A stretch of DNA of 64,000 nucleotides from Cheiracanthium punctorium (lineage: Eukaryota > Arthropoda > Arachnida > Araneae > Cheiracanthiidae), in assembly GCA_038373885.1 (NCBI GenBank), contig JAWZYV010012400.1, positions 62,001-126,000 on the forward strand, written 5' to 3'. A model generated the notes under the pieces. The model worked only from the letters and a program-made list of their open reading frames with translations, did not search any database and was not told where the DNA came from. Each line of letters starts with the position of its first letter. Position 1 is the first letter of the stretch. The translations under genes were made by a program, and so were the position numbers. This document shows, piece by piece, positions 10,860 through 23,254 of this stretch.

Positions 10860-12257
10860 ACTTCCTTGTACGAAGTGTAAGGAAATAGTGTGATCGCGAA
10901 AAATTTCGGTAGCCAGATTTTGAAATAAAAAACGGCTTTGACTGCATGCACTGTCATATAAATGCATGTACAACCCATTTTGATCAATCGCAAGTCCTTT
11001 TTGACCAGTTTTCCCCTGACGTCTGTACTTACGCATGTATGTATGTAACTCGCATATCTCAAAATCTATTGGTCGTAGAATGTTCACTTTATATTTAGGA
11101 TTTTTGTAACATCTAGCTGAGCATCTCCCTTTTTGGTACCAATCAACTGGATAGTTTATTTACAGGGCCACCCAAGAGATTTTAAATACATTAAGCTCTA
11201 TGGGCAGAAATTCATTAAAGCGCATTGTAGAGGTATTAGGCTATTTTAAACGATGCAGAAGTGATATATGTTGTTAAGGATTACAAAATGAATCTCTCTC
11301 GAAAATAGTGTCTTTATCACTTTTGTTTCTTCTAGAGGAACACTCAAAAGCATTTCAACACATTACGATCAATGGCAGTTATGGTCAAGACATTCATCCG
11401 TTTCAAGCACAATACCGTCTTACCATATAGTTAGGTAACTGTCCGACCACGGTCACGTGCCTCCCTCAAAAATCACGCCAAAAGTCACCAAGCTTGGCAA
11501 CTTTTTGTGTAAGTGTGTATATATTTAACTGTCATAATTCAAAAACTATTAGTCATAGAATGTTGAAATTTCATATATAAGATTGTTTTAACACCTAGTT
11601 GTGCATCTCGATTTTTTGTTCCAATCTACTGGAGAGTTTATTTACAGGACCACCCAAAATACTTTCAATGCACTAATGTATATAGACATCTTCAATATAT
11701 TACGTCTGTAGTCAGTCATTGTTTGGCCCATGACCAAAGTCTCTCTATTTGTCATAGACTTTGGCGAGTTTTGCTGAAATATTGCCAAATTTAGTGCCAA
11801 AAATAATTTCATTTAGCGTATAACTCTAAAAACTTTTAATCGTAATTTTCGTATAACCGAACTTTTATAATTTTTTTATTTAGAACTATTTTATTTAGAA
11901 CATCTAACTGTGCATTTCTTTTTTGATTACAATCGACTGGGTAAATTATTAACAGGGTACCCAAATGACTAAATACATTAAGGTGTATAGATACATTAGA
12001 TTCATTAAAAGTCTGCGGTCAATTACTACTCTGGCTATCACAAACGATTTCGAGCTTGTCGGCTTTTAGCGGAACATTGCCAAATTAACTGTCAAAGACA
12101 AATCTTTCAAATTGAACCCGGATTGGCGATATCGGAAATCTCTGGCTAGAAATCGCTAAACTTTAGTATTATTGCAGTATTTTATCACTTTCAAACAAAA
12201 TAAGTTTGGATAAAGTGTGCCAAAAATATTTTTGATTTAATGGACTTGCAAGGAAGT
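10860..12257. mobile_element. 1.4-kb repetitive element with three internal repeats
   Basis: It starts ACTTCCTTGTACGAAGTGTA and ends TTGCAAGGAAGT, so the ends are short inverted repeats (ACTTCCTTG). Inside, an approximately 150-bp module occurs three times, at about 11045-11200, 11527-11680 and 11819-11985. Each copy has a line such as CATCTAGCTGAGCATCTC, then a CCAATC-ACTGG motif and TTTACAGG(G/A)CCACCCA. No transposase was recognised, so it is probably non-autonomous. From memory, sequences of this form are widespread in arthropod genomes; a repeat-database search would confirm that. Confidence 0.72.
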
Positions 12258-12274
12258 CATGTGGTGTCCAAATC

Positions 12275-12275
<1 letters not shown>

Positions 12276-12327
<52 letters not shown>

Positions 12328-12328
12328 T
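12276..12328. repeat. (TTA)n microsatellite
   Basis: About 53 bp of uninterrupted ATT/TTA triplets immediately downstream of the 1.4-kb element. Confidence 0.95.
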
Positions 12329-12329
12329 T

Positions 12330-13244
12330 GTCTCGCACTTTAGCCTCATGTCTGCAGTACTTTTTGTTTGTCTCATACACACGCTTGAAGCCTGGCAATT
12401 TTTTACCGTCTAGCAAGTAAGGCGTCTTATTTCGGTGCGTACATGGCCAAAAAGAAATCGTTTGTTTTAATAGTATTTCCTAAACTAATAGTCAAAATTT
12501 GTTTAGTTATAATTTTTCAGAAGTTCACATTCATCGTGGGGAAAAGAAAAAAAGCAAAGCCTCGAGAACAAACTGTGAACACTGCATAATTCGTCTTTTT
12601 TGCTTATACTTGCTACAAGATGATTTTTGATTCAAAAAAGAAAAAAAAGGCCTCGTGCATATTTATGCATCATTAGTATTTTAAAGATATAAATAAACTG
12701 CAGCAAAATATATACTTTACACTTAAGTAATCTGGTGCATACCAAAGGAAAAAAAAAATTCGGATTGTGGGAGCATATTTCTAACAGCAAAATATCACAA
12801 AAACGCCGCATCTCGACTCCATTTTTTACGTCCTCCGGGATTCCTCCACAGCACTGATTACGCTCTAGGGGGAAGGATTTTGATTTCAAATCCTAAACGT
12901 ACACTGGGGTAAAAGAACGTCTCCGAGGGCGGAATGACAAATGATAGGGCGCAAAATTCCAACGCCCCACTTTTAGCCCCCTGACACCAAGAACTCAATC
13001 ACTGAGATAGATGGCACAGTTGGGATATAAGGTGGATCTTCAGATCGTGGTAAGATATTGTAGTAAGAACAAGTGCAAGCGATTTGTTTGCAAAGACGCC
13101 TAGGAATAAATTTCTGCATTTTAAAACGTTATACACAACAGATTTTGATTTTTAAGTAGGGCATTCTTTAAAAAAAGAATGCTCGAAAAGAAGACAAGAA
13201 AAGAAAAGTAAATAAGAACATATCCCGTGTGATACAAATTTAAA
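12330..13244. other. Intronic DNA, no gene recognised
   Basis: AT-rich sequence with a slightly GC-richer stretch at about 12780-13020. No protein similarity, repeat structure or RNA gene was recognised. Confidence 0.5.
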
Positions 13245-13390
13245 CGGATGGATGCGAGACGCCTCGAGACAAAGATTTACTACTTTTATACGAGACGAGA
13301 CACAATTTTATATCATTACTATATAGGAATTTCACGAGATGAGACAATCTGTTTTGCGAGACAAGACAGGCCTATTTTCCGGCCCTATTC
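13245..13390 (+). mobile_element. GAGACGAGAC-family element copy
   Basis: It begins with GGATGGATGCGAGACGCCTC, contains ACGAGACGAGACA, a central TATCATTACTATATAGG core, GCGAGACAAGACAGGCC, and ends TTTTCCGGCC. It shares the order of motifs with 16677-16830. Open frames through it are by-products of the repeat. Confidence 0.8.
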
Positions 13391-13896
13391 CTACAAATTT
13401 GTATGCAGTAGACACCAGAGGGGAAAAAAATGTTAAAGCAAGTCTGAAGCTGATGTTTTGGCAAATTCAATTCACAGAAAGGTAATGCATCAGGAATAAA
13501 AGGAGGTTATGAGGTGTAATTTTCATATTCCATATATAAAATTCTAATTTTGTATTACACGACTTGAGTGTCTTGAAAAGCAACAAAAAATGTGCAATTT
13601 CTTTTCACACATGTTTAGCGAAAATCTAAATACTATTTTCATGCTTAAAGTTAAGTTATTTAAAGTTAAGAAAATATTTATGAAATGCTCCTATTTAAAT
13701 TATCCAAAACTGCAGTTGTTTTACGGAGAAAATTATAGTCAATGAACGGAAATTCGCTCTAATTTCTATCACTCAGAATGCTTAATAAATAATTAGATTA
13801 ACTAATAATGAAATATTTTTGTACATCAAGAGGCACAGGGACTAATGATTTGTTTCGTTGGGTTGCGAAAATCTCAACTTTGAGATACTTTTCTTT

Positions 13897-14175
13897 TTAT
13901 GTTAGAGAAAGCGAACTTGAGCCAAAGTGTGCTACACTCGTAGCATCCAGAGACGTATTTCCACATCTCCCATCCCCTTCAGTAAGCGATGTTTCAAAAA
14001 GTTGCTGTCTGATGGCAAGTTCTGTTATGATAATTTTCCTCTCTAGGAAGCCAAGACTCGGAAATGCTTCGGTCCTTTTCGCATCACGAGTTTCAAAGTT
14101 AAGATCTTCAGAAAAATCCTCCCAAACACAATCACCAAAAATATGTTCTTCTAATGCACTAAGTATTTCAATTAC
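13897..14175 (-). pseudogene. Unidentified 92-codon open frame without ATG; coding remnant?
   Basis: On the minus strand a frame is open from just after TAA (14178-14176) to TAA at 13899-13897. The predicted peptide is unusually protein-like for this AT-rich intron. It opens VIEILSALEEHIFGDCVWED, continues with FSEDLNFETRDAKRTEAFPS and LGFLERKIIITELAIRQQLF, then a Ser/Thr-rich end …SSSLSLT. It is acidic, has a predicted amphipathic segment, and uses codons unlike the surrounding low-complexity DNA. There is no ATG, no convincing upstream splice acceptor and no poly-A tail. I do not recognise the family. It could be a retroposed or transposon-derived fragment, an exon of an unknown gene, or chance. 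A plus-strand frame of similar length overlaps it (13808-14179) but looks less protein-like. Confidence 0.45.
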
Positions 14176-14179
14176 TTAG

Positions 14180-15000
14180 CTTTTTATCCTTTTAACGGTT
14201 ATAAGATGCAAATTGCTGATTGCTTTTTAATGCCTCCTCCGTAACTCAAGGGTTCCCCACCGCCCTCCCCAAACATATCACTAATGACAATCGGATTTTC
14301 TCGAACAAAAGGATATCTATCATATTAGGGACACAATTTGTATATTTGGAGAACCATTTCCTAACGTTGTCATTTTCTGCTCAACCACTTCTCCATGCAT
14401 TAGCAGCTGGAGAAATAAAGCAAACAGAACATATTAGACAGAAAATGCACTTTTACACAAGCACTTTTGCATTAAAAAGTAATACACTCCTCCTCTTATT
14501 CATCCATAATAAATACCAGGAAGGGGGGAAAATAAAACACTAACGTGTTCATACAAAAGAGAGAGGGAGAAAAGGGAAAAAATCACAGCATTTCCCAATT
14601 AATTACAACATCGACCTCCCCCCCCCCCTTACTTTTACCAAGCACAGCTACGGCCTCTGCATACTCTCTCTCCCTATTGGTCCATTAAAACCATCAGCTT
14701 GGGGGGGGGGGGATTTCTTGAGCATTTCCATGCCCTCCAATTACACGGACAGACAGCTAAGCTGCCGAGTGTGTCCACACTGTGGCGCTGCTGTAGCGAA
14801 CCGAGACGAATACGCATAAATACTTACAAAAGAGAATGGCGTAATTGATCTGCCAGAATGAGAGATTTATCGCCTTTTTTGGCACCGTCCTGAGAAAGCA
14901 AAGAAGCAAATTGTTTTTATTTTTCTACTTTTTTTCAGCACGGAAAAGGTTAATGCATATTTGAGGAACATAATTTATTGGTGAGGGGGGTTAAGTGACT
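14180..15000. other. Intronic DNA with a balanced-composition island
   Basis: 14540-14880 has mixed composition, TAATTA cores, C- and G-runs (about 14622-14636, 14701-14712), and a stretch with CACTGTGGCGCTGCTGTAGC. It is not recognisably coding. It is a candidate conserved regulatory element, by composition only. 14220-14540 shows nothing specific. Confidence 0.4.
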
Positions 15001-16420
15001 ATAAATGATTTCGCTGGTGTGTAATGAGGTTGGAGAAGGCACTTGTTTTAAGCTCTTCTTAAAACAGACGGTTCGTAATGGAAGAAAATCGTTAACGAAA
15101 AGCCGTTTACTTTTTGTTCATTAGTTAGCTCACTTATCAGAAGGACTGTAATAAGATCATTGTCGCTTTCAGCAGAAATACCTTTTAAATTAAGAGTGTA
15201 GTAAGCAAGAGGAAAATAAATTGTCGACAAAGTTTCAATAAAATGATAAAGCTTTGAAAATAAGACATCATTCTTAAAAATATCTCATATGTGCGTGCAG
15301 ACATGCATGTTTCGTTCAAAATTATTTAATTTAAATGATTTTAACACAGGTATTTTTAGTATAATTTTGTAATTACTTCCACCTATTTCTTTCATCAAAC
15401 AGAATAGCATTTAACCGCACTTAATGGCAGTGTTAAAGATTCAATCAATAACTTTGCTAAATAGCACCTATAGGTATCAAACATAGAGATTTCCGCAGCA
15501 CAAAAATCAGAAAAACAATTTATTTTATCATTTTTGGTTTACAGAGATTTTAGGGCGACCAAAACCTGCGGACTAATCAAAATTTTCCTATAATTTTACC
15601 AAACCCTCAGTAGTATTCTTTTCTCTTTTCAATTATATAAACATCTGTCAAACTTCTAAGAGGATTCATATAATGACTAGTATTTCATTTTTGTACTTTT
15701 AGATCATAATCCGAAATCTAAAAAAATTTGGTGCTTTGTAGGTCATAAAATTGATGAGATTTCTTGATTGAATATTCTTTGAAATTTTCTATCATTATTA
15801 CCTCAAAAGTTCAGTTAAGTTCAGTTTTATACAATAAAAAGTCTCCTTTTGAGAGTCTGTTTTAAAAAAACTTTTTGATGTTAAATTACTTTAAAATATC
15901 AAATAATTTGATCATGGCATCATCTAAGGTATAGTTTTTAATGCTTTTTGCAGTGAAACTATGCAGAATTGTAAAACTTGTGTTTAACTACACTCGTATG
16001 CCTTAGAGTTTTTAAAAAATACACTGCAATAAGCAGAGTTTGAGAGAAAATAATTTGCTATACTAAAAATATCGTAATAATTTTTACAAGAAAAGGAAAC
16101 GAAATCCTTAGGATGCACTGCATATATTACTCGATCTTTATATAAAAACAAAGAATGAAGTTCACAGTCTAAAAGGAGAAAGAGAGACAAACCCTTTTCA
16201 AACTGCAAGGGTTCAATACTGCAAGGGTCCCAATTTCAATAACTGCAGAGGATAAAAAATTCTGACAAAAAAAAAGCAGATATATTAAATCCTCTATACG
16301 CCATCATAGCAATTTAATGATCATGATAAACCTAAGGAAAATCATATTTGCAAAGAATAAATTCTGATTTACTTTACACTATACATAGTATCTTATAAAT
16401 AATACGTATATCTTTAAAAT
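15001..16420. other. AT-rich intronic DNA, nothing recognised
   Basis: No repeats with clear boundaries, no protein-like frames and no RNA genes were seen. Confidence 0.5.
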
Positions 16421-16423
16421 ACA

Positions 16424-16459
16424 TAGAATATCTTTACTTTAGTAAAGATATTCTATGGA
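16424..16459. repeat. Perfect 36-bp palindrome
   Basis: CATAGAATATCTTTACT followed almost immediately by its reverse complement AGTAAAGATATTCTATG with a two-base centre. It would extrude as a hairpin. It may be the core of a small foldback element. Confidence 0.85.
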
Positions 16460-16676
16460 GCATAGCGTATAGTCCTCCAAAGTTTTGTCCAAAATAGGAA
16501 AATATTGGAAAACAGTTACAGTGGGCGATAATATTACTAAATTAAACTAAAACTATAATTCAAATTAAATAAAAAATATAAAAAATTGTAAATGGTGACG
16601 TTGAGACATTAGGAACATTGCCACGATTCTTTAAATTTCATTTAAACACATTGGAGTTAAAACCAGCCAGAACAGA

Positions 16677-16830
16677 GATAGATGCGAGACGAGACGAGAC
16701 AGAGATTTGCAGATTTTTCGTGAGACGAGACAGTCATGTTTCTTATTACTATACTATTGGGATTTTGAGAGACGATACAAAGCTTTGCAGCTGTTTTGAG
16801 AGACGAGACAGCCTACTTTCGGCCTCGCAG
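16677..16830 (+). mobile_element. GAGACGAGAC-family element copy
   Basis: It starts AGATAGATGCGAGACGAGAC, then TGAGACGAGACAG, the TATTACTATACTATTGGGAT core, a GAGAGACGAGACAGCCTAC motif and TTTCGGCC. It is collinear with the copy at 13245. Confidence 0.8.
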
Positions 16831-17390
16831 CTATCCCCAAGCTAAATGTTCGCGAATTAATGCAGATCTGAAACCTAAATTGGATTAGGATTATTACATT
16901 TCACTGGTATTTCGTAAAGTGAATCTTTTAGAAACTTTCTTAAAATTCATTTAAGAATTATTAAAACTATTTTAATGAACTCCAGTATATGCTGTTAACA
17001 ATGGCATGTATGGATGTTAGCAATAATTAAGCTCAATAAGTGACCTTCACTTTTTTTTACGTATGAAATTATCCGTCAAATTAATGCAGTGCAAAACAAT
17101 GCAGTAGTGAAAGAAAATACTTGTTTTACTAAAATAAACAAATATAACTTTTAATGTAAGTAACCTTCGTGGCAAAGTAATCGCATGCAAATACCATAAC
17201 CACGACGGAAGTCGATCTTTTTTTCTTTTTACTGTCATGCAAATACTGGCTTCCATTAAGTATTTGAAATGCATTTTTAAAATTCTGGGTATTCCAAAGT
17301 ACAGTGATTCAACAGACAGCGGCATCAAAGGGAAATTAAATAAGAAAAGAAAAAGAAAAAAAGAAAGAATAGGAAAGGACGTCTTAATGA
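16831..17390. other. AT-rich intronic DNA, nothing recognised
   Basis: No supported feature. The minus-strand open frame across 17047-17424 is low-complexity and unlike any protein I know. Confidence 0.45.
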
Positions 17391-18200
17391 TATGTTTCCG
17401 ACCCAGTGCGACTCTAGGCGACAATCATTTGGTTTACAAATCGTCTTCAATTCAACTCAACTCAACTTCCATTTCGTCACTTCAATTTGGTTTCACTGCT
17501 CACTCGAGAAAAGCAAAGCTCTGAAAAGACGCACGAAAAATAAGAAGCAAAAGCGGGTGGAAGAAGGAAAAGCAAGAAGGAAAAAAAAGATTAAATGAAG
17601 TAAAAATAAGAGACCCCCAACCAGTTGCCTTGCCCGAGATTGATTCCCAAAACTCCCACCGCGGCGCTGACGGCCGTAAGTAAATCAACTCCGGCGCTAC
17701 TACTTCGGACTACTAGAGCCTTTACTAACACAAACCGAGAAAGAATAAAGGGGAAAAAATAATGTTAAAAAATAGGGAACTGAGAAATAGATTCAATTTG
17801 GCAACCCTAGAGTTGAGCGGAGGGATCACCACGAAAATAAGATTTGGGCCGGGGGGGGGGGGTATTGGTGAGGGTAAATGCGAGGGGGGAGGGGAGAGGA
17901 AAGGGATGGAGGGGGGGGAGAGTGGAGGTTGAGAGAAATTCGGGAATCTCCGGAAATCAGCGATCGAAAATTCAAATGAGCAAAACTGCCGTTCGCTGGC
18001 TGGAAAACCGTTCTCACCAGGAATATTGAGTTGACACAAGTGGTCCAAAGATTTGCAATGGAGATACAACCGAGAGTAGAGGAGAGGGTGACGTGCGCAC
18101 GTGAAAGCTTTCCTGTTTTCTGTGCCCCCCCTCTCCCTCGTCCTGTACACACACACGCACCATATTATAATATGGCTAGAACGCGGTAAGCGAAGCAACC
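17390..18200. other. Balanced/GC-rich island inside the paired-box intron
   Basis: Composition shifts from AT-rich to mixed, with a GC-rich core near 17650-17700 (ACCGCGGCGCTGACGGCCG), a long G/A-rich tract with G-runs at about 17840-17930, and a mixed segment to 18200. Both strands have open frames that read as biased Pro/Ser or Gly/Arg peptides and are not credible genes. It is a candidate enhancer or promoter region by composition alone. Confidence 0.4.
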
Positions 18201-21200
18201 CCGTGTTTCATAGTTGATTTGCATCACAAACACGCTGAGGTCCAATTTGTAGTCACGGTTTCAGTGTTTTTGTTTGTATGGATGTTTTTTTTTTCTTTCC
18301 CTCCCTTTTTTTATTTGTTTACTGTTTGCTTATTTAAAGAAATGCTGTTCGGTAACGAATTGATTTGTAGCTAAGCTTCCGGTAGAGTCTCAGAATTAGA
18401 AAAGTTGATATTGTGTTGCTGTTTTATAGTAGCGACAAGAATTTTTTAATGGAAAACCTGTTTCATGAAACTGATTTGTAAGTCTATAAAAATTTATTAA
18501 GTCTGCTTTATGACAATATATATATTTCACGAAATGTATATTTAACGAAAATAGATAATTTTCATTAATTCTAATCATGATCATTTAACTTAACGGAACG
18601 CAACTGTCAGCAAAGGTTTTTGATGTTCAAAAAACTTGATAATTAGACGCGGTCTTCCGAAGTTTCCTGTGGTGTTTTTTAGTATGTCATGTAAATGCTG
18701 GTTAACATCTCACTCAAGTCGTTTCGTAGGAGATAAGCCTCGCACAGTTTACCCCAGATCCGATACATTTGCTAGTTATGAATGTTAGCATAATACATTG
18801 TTACATAACAAGGGAAAGAAATCCACAGCTTTGTTTTGCGCAAAGAAACTCGTTTGTAAACATTAAGACAGTATGAAGTTGTCAGAAGTAATTAAAAATA
18901 ATTTCTCATCTGATCTGTCTCGGCAAAAATATTATTATTAGATTTAGAAAAGGAAAAAAAAAGAATAACATTAAAATCAATTAAAGAATAAAATTTAAAT
19001 TAAATTTAAATGAGGGAGAAAAATGTATTTGCTTAAGACATTATTTATTTTGACATAGTCACTATAATCTGCTGCAGGAAATTCTACACGCTGTAGTATT
19101 TAGTGGAGAAGATTTTGAAACATATAAGCGAGGTTCTCACATATTAATAATATCTGGTAAGTTCTTACCCACATCATTCTATATAACTATTCAACACGTT
19201 ATAGAACCCAACGGAATAAGTTTTGGAGCGTATGTGAGGTATGATATTCTATTGGAATAATTAAAACGTTGTGAAACAACACACATAAGAAGTATTTATC
19301 GTCCAGGATTAACGCTTTCAGCGAAAAATGTTCGCCCTTCATAAGCTGAAAAAAGTTCCATTTATTGCAACCACAGAAGAGTGTGACTATGTTTTCACAA
19401 AAACTTATAAATAAATGTAGCAAAAACTAATGAAAAACCAAAATATAAGTCATTTAATTTGTGTTTCTACAGTATGCAATAATTGTAAAATGGTTTTTCC
19501 CAATAACAAACTGGAGATTTAAAAATATTTATCCTCATCAATATTTGTGAAGATATCCCTGAAATCAAATTTCACCAAGAAATGAACGTATTTTACACGT
19601 AAAAGTTAGCGATATCTTCTCAATTCGAGTTCCAATTAACCTCCAAGAAATAAATTGCTAGTTGTTCTAAAAACAAGGACCCTGTCAAGATCTATCTCAG
19701 TATGAAAAAGTGTTTCTCACACACTTCAAAAGCAACCAGAACATCATTCTTGCCGGGACAGCTTCCATTAATCCTTTTGCCAACTCCAGTGCTTGACAAC
19801 CAAGTTGCTTGCTTTCTCGATTGATGGAAAGAGTCGATTTTTGAAAAAGGGCACACGTAAGCCGCAGGAAATTACGCACCAGCTAATTTGCAATGTCAGC
19901 AACAGACATTGGGAGGTTCAAGGAGCAGCAAAGCGTATGACGGGGACCTTTCCACAATAATTGTCGTCCCCATGTCAAACAGTAAACAGATACGGAAAGG
20001 TGAATAAATGTAGAAATGTATGAGGACAGGAAAGCGATTGAAGTGTCACTAAAACCTCGACGTTTATTAATGAGTTAAACTTTGAGACAGGAGGCAGAGG
20101 GTAATGATTATAACATTAAGATGAGATGCATTTTTGTGTCGAAGCGTATGATTCATTATAGATATTCAGTCATTTCTTTTGCTGCTGATTAAAAAAAAAA
20201 TACGCACTTTTTGTTGGTGAACACCTAAACACCGATATGTGAATATATACATGTATATGTGCTCGTACTTTTAAAATAATCTTTTTTAATGAAATTTACA
20301 ACTAAAATAATTTTTTCGAACTTAGTCAAATTAACAAACATTAGTTTAAGAATGTATTATTATAGCGAATTGTGAATTAAAAGCAAATTTTTGAGATGGA
20401 ATGTTTTTTGTTTGACTTTACCGTTTAGCTTCCAATTAAATTTAAAAAATAAAACTTAAGAAAAAGACAAGCTATTTTTTCAAATTACAAAATTTATAGT
20501 CTCATAATGTATGAGAAAAAATTTCTTTAATATCAGAAAGAAAAAGGAATTTGTAAAAGGGTTTACAAATTCAACAAAATGAAATATATATATTTTCCCC
20601 CTGTAATGTATTTGATTTTATAAAAATATGCCTTGATTTTACATTAAAGCACCCCTAAATGTTAAAAACATACTATAAACATGCATATAAAAAATAAAAG
20701 TATAATTTAAAACAAAAGCCAATCTAAATATTTTTAGCTTTTTCTTTCATCACCAAGCATGTTGCAGCAAAGAACGTTTTACAGGCAAAGTAGAAAATTC
20801 GCCGTGTCTGTTTTATGTTACGCTTAAAATAAAATAAAGTGATTATTTAAAGATTTTAAAATATTAACAAAGATTTTTTCAAATTAATTCATTTTCTTAT
20901 ATCTGCTAACTTATGAATACTTTCAGTTATAAATTAAACGTATATATATATATATATATCTTCTTTCACTCACTCTTTTTTTTCTTTATAGAGAAGGAGG
21001 GTTTTAAAATAATTGACAGGTTATTTCAAGTAATATTTGGTACTGCACATTTTCCCCTTTACTTTTAACCATATGTGTAATTGAATTTTAATGTACAGTT
21101 TTTAATTTTGAGAAGATAAAGAAACAAAATTGATAATCTTACAAAGGAAAAAATAAGAGACTTCTAATTCATTTCTTTCTAGTTCAATTGTGCTGGAAAA

Positions 21201-21640
21201 TTAAAGATGCTCTGCATTTAATCATAACAGTTTAGTTACAATAGCAAGTGATGTTGATAAAAATTAACGTGCCTGACAGAATTTAGTAGAAACAATTAAA
21301 AATCTATTATACAAATATCATGAGAAAAGCATGTTGAGAAAATTGCGATTGAACAAGAAATGTGCGTGAGCGAGAAATTTAACAAAAATACTTGCATGAC
21401 AGGGGTGAAAAGAAAATGTAATTTGGAAAATTTCAATCGTAAATAACCTCTGCAAAATATACACACACATTTTAACCTGTTTCTTCTTTCAAACGTATTT
21501 CAATCGAAAATACTGATAAGAAACAATTTAATAGACATTTTCGATTATGAATTTCATATAAGCATTGAAACGATATCTGTTTTAAGTATGACTGTAGGAA
21601 GCACAAAAGTAAAACATGAAGAGAGCAGAAATTTAAGGTT
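18201..21640. other. AT-rich intronic DNA with one mixed patch
   Basis: Mostly low-complexity A/T. 19690-20060 is more balanced and may be a short conserved element. A (TA)n run lies at about 20941-20959. No gene or repeat family was recognised. Confidence 0.45.
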
Positions 21641-22400
21641 TTCAGTCACTCCAGAAAAGAAACTCTTAATATAATATGCGTAATTTCTGCCGTGAAGTGG
21701 GATTTGTCCGAAATCCACTTGACGACTTTATTTGAAGATATACAACCATGTTTGCCGTGCCAACTGCTCGACATGAAGGATCTATTTTTCACCGGAAATA
21801 ATCCACGAAAATATGTCTCAACTATCGCCGGTTTCCTTTTCTCCAATGCCTCCTGGCACAAACGGAGTTGTAGCTGCATTCAATAATAGCCTGTTGGTAC
21901 AAGAAAAACGATTGTTGGACATGGTATAGCAATAATAGGTCAGCATTATCAAGGACTTTCAATATTTCGCGCCCTCGCAGAGGGACACAAGAAACATTTC
22001 TACAGTAATTCAATTCATTCGATATTCTTCCCTCCTGCGCTACAATTCGAATACATGCCGACTTTAATGTCCCACAATGCTGTATGCACTGTTCGGAAAA
22101 GAAGCGAGTTAACACGTCATTCAATGGCTTTCTATTATGGCAAAAATCAGCAATAACCATGCGTCAATGCTTCTCGTGCAGGGCTGTTGGGGTAACCGGG
22201 GAAAAAAGATCGAAATACGCGTAAAATGTCTCTTTTTTAAGACCCGAGATATAACAGGCAAAAGCCATTGTGTCGGGCCTTCAACAGGTCTTGACTTCTA
22301 TGGTCTTTGTGAACTGGGCCGAATTCGGTAGATGCCGAAACGCCTACTGAACAACACCCATTTTCGAAAAGGAACTGGTGAAAGGGAACGGCTACAAATT
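21640..22400. other. Balanced-composition island, possible conserved non-coding DNA
   Basis: About 750 bp of complex, repeat-free sequence sits in an AT-rich setting. Open frames occur on both strands (minus 21822-22160, 112 codons; plus 22137-22331) but neither reads like a known domain, and no splice logic links them to Pax6. It is a reasonable enhancer candidate, shown only by composition. Confidence 0.4.
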
Positions 22401-23040
22401 GATGAAAATCGAGTGAAGACTGAGAATACAGATTTTATTGGAAAAGAAAATAAGTTTCAACACCTTTAAATATAATCCTATAACACTTTAATTATGTATG
22501 TTTTTCATCCATTATATAAATGCATATTTACATCTGTATACTTAAAAAAATGTATATCCATTGTATTTCTTTTACAAAATTCAATAAATACAGGAAAAAA
22601 GAAACACTAAATGTATTTAACCATGAGTGGCTGTAAAGTATGTTTAATTTTATAAACTAACTTGAGAAAAGAAATATCGATTTGTTTCTCTATTTAAACT
22701 TTCTGTGAGTTTTTCATTAACAGTTTTAAAGTCGCTGGATTTCAAAAAGACAGTTTTGATAATTTTATGATCTCATGCCAATTCAGTTTAAAAAATTTAA
22801 TAGCCATCAAATGATTCATTAAATCATGATATCGCTAATTGTTTTCTTAGTTTTGTCTAAATTTGGCAAGAGTTGGCTGTAAAATATTAATGATTGGATT
22901 TTCCACAAAATTTACGTAACTTTGCTCCTTTAATTTGCTTGCAAAATCAATCGTATACCGAAAATAACCTAGTAAAGGGTTATCACACAGTGTTATTTCG
23001 AATTCATGCCAGGTTAAGTGAGTACGAGCGAACACACACA
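22401..23040. other. AT-rich intronic DNA, nothing recognised
   Basis: No supported feature before the inverted-repeat end of the element starting near 23041. Confidence 0.45.
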
Positions 23041-23044
23041 TGGT

Positions 23045-23199
23045 GTTTCACGAGAGACCTCTAACTTTGAAAATAAATAACTCAGAAGCGGTTATTAATA
23101 GGTACATGAAACAAGCAGTATATGTTTATTAAAAAAAAAAAAAGAATTTGATGAAAGTCTCAAAATTTTAGGTACAAATAACACCGATAGATGACGCTG
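23045..23199. repeat. Left terminal inverted repeat of the Tc1/mariner relic
   Basis: It pairs with 23743-23908; many blocks of 8-17 bp are identical, for example ACTTTGAAAATAAAT and AGAATTTGAT. Confidence 0.82.
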
Positions 23200-23254
23200 T
23201 AAGCATCAATACGAACACCAGAAAGAGAGCTCAAAACATTCACTTCGAAACCAA

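Noticed and set aside
13248..13436. Open frames rich in RRDE/RRDET repeats at 13248, 16618 and 50341
   Set aside because: All lie in copies of the GAGACGAGAC element and change with its degradation.
17725..18198. 157-codon minus frame rich in Pro and Ser
   Set aside because: Encoded by a C/T-rich low-complexity tract; competing frames on both strands; no domain recognised.
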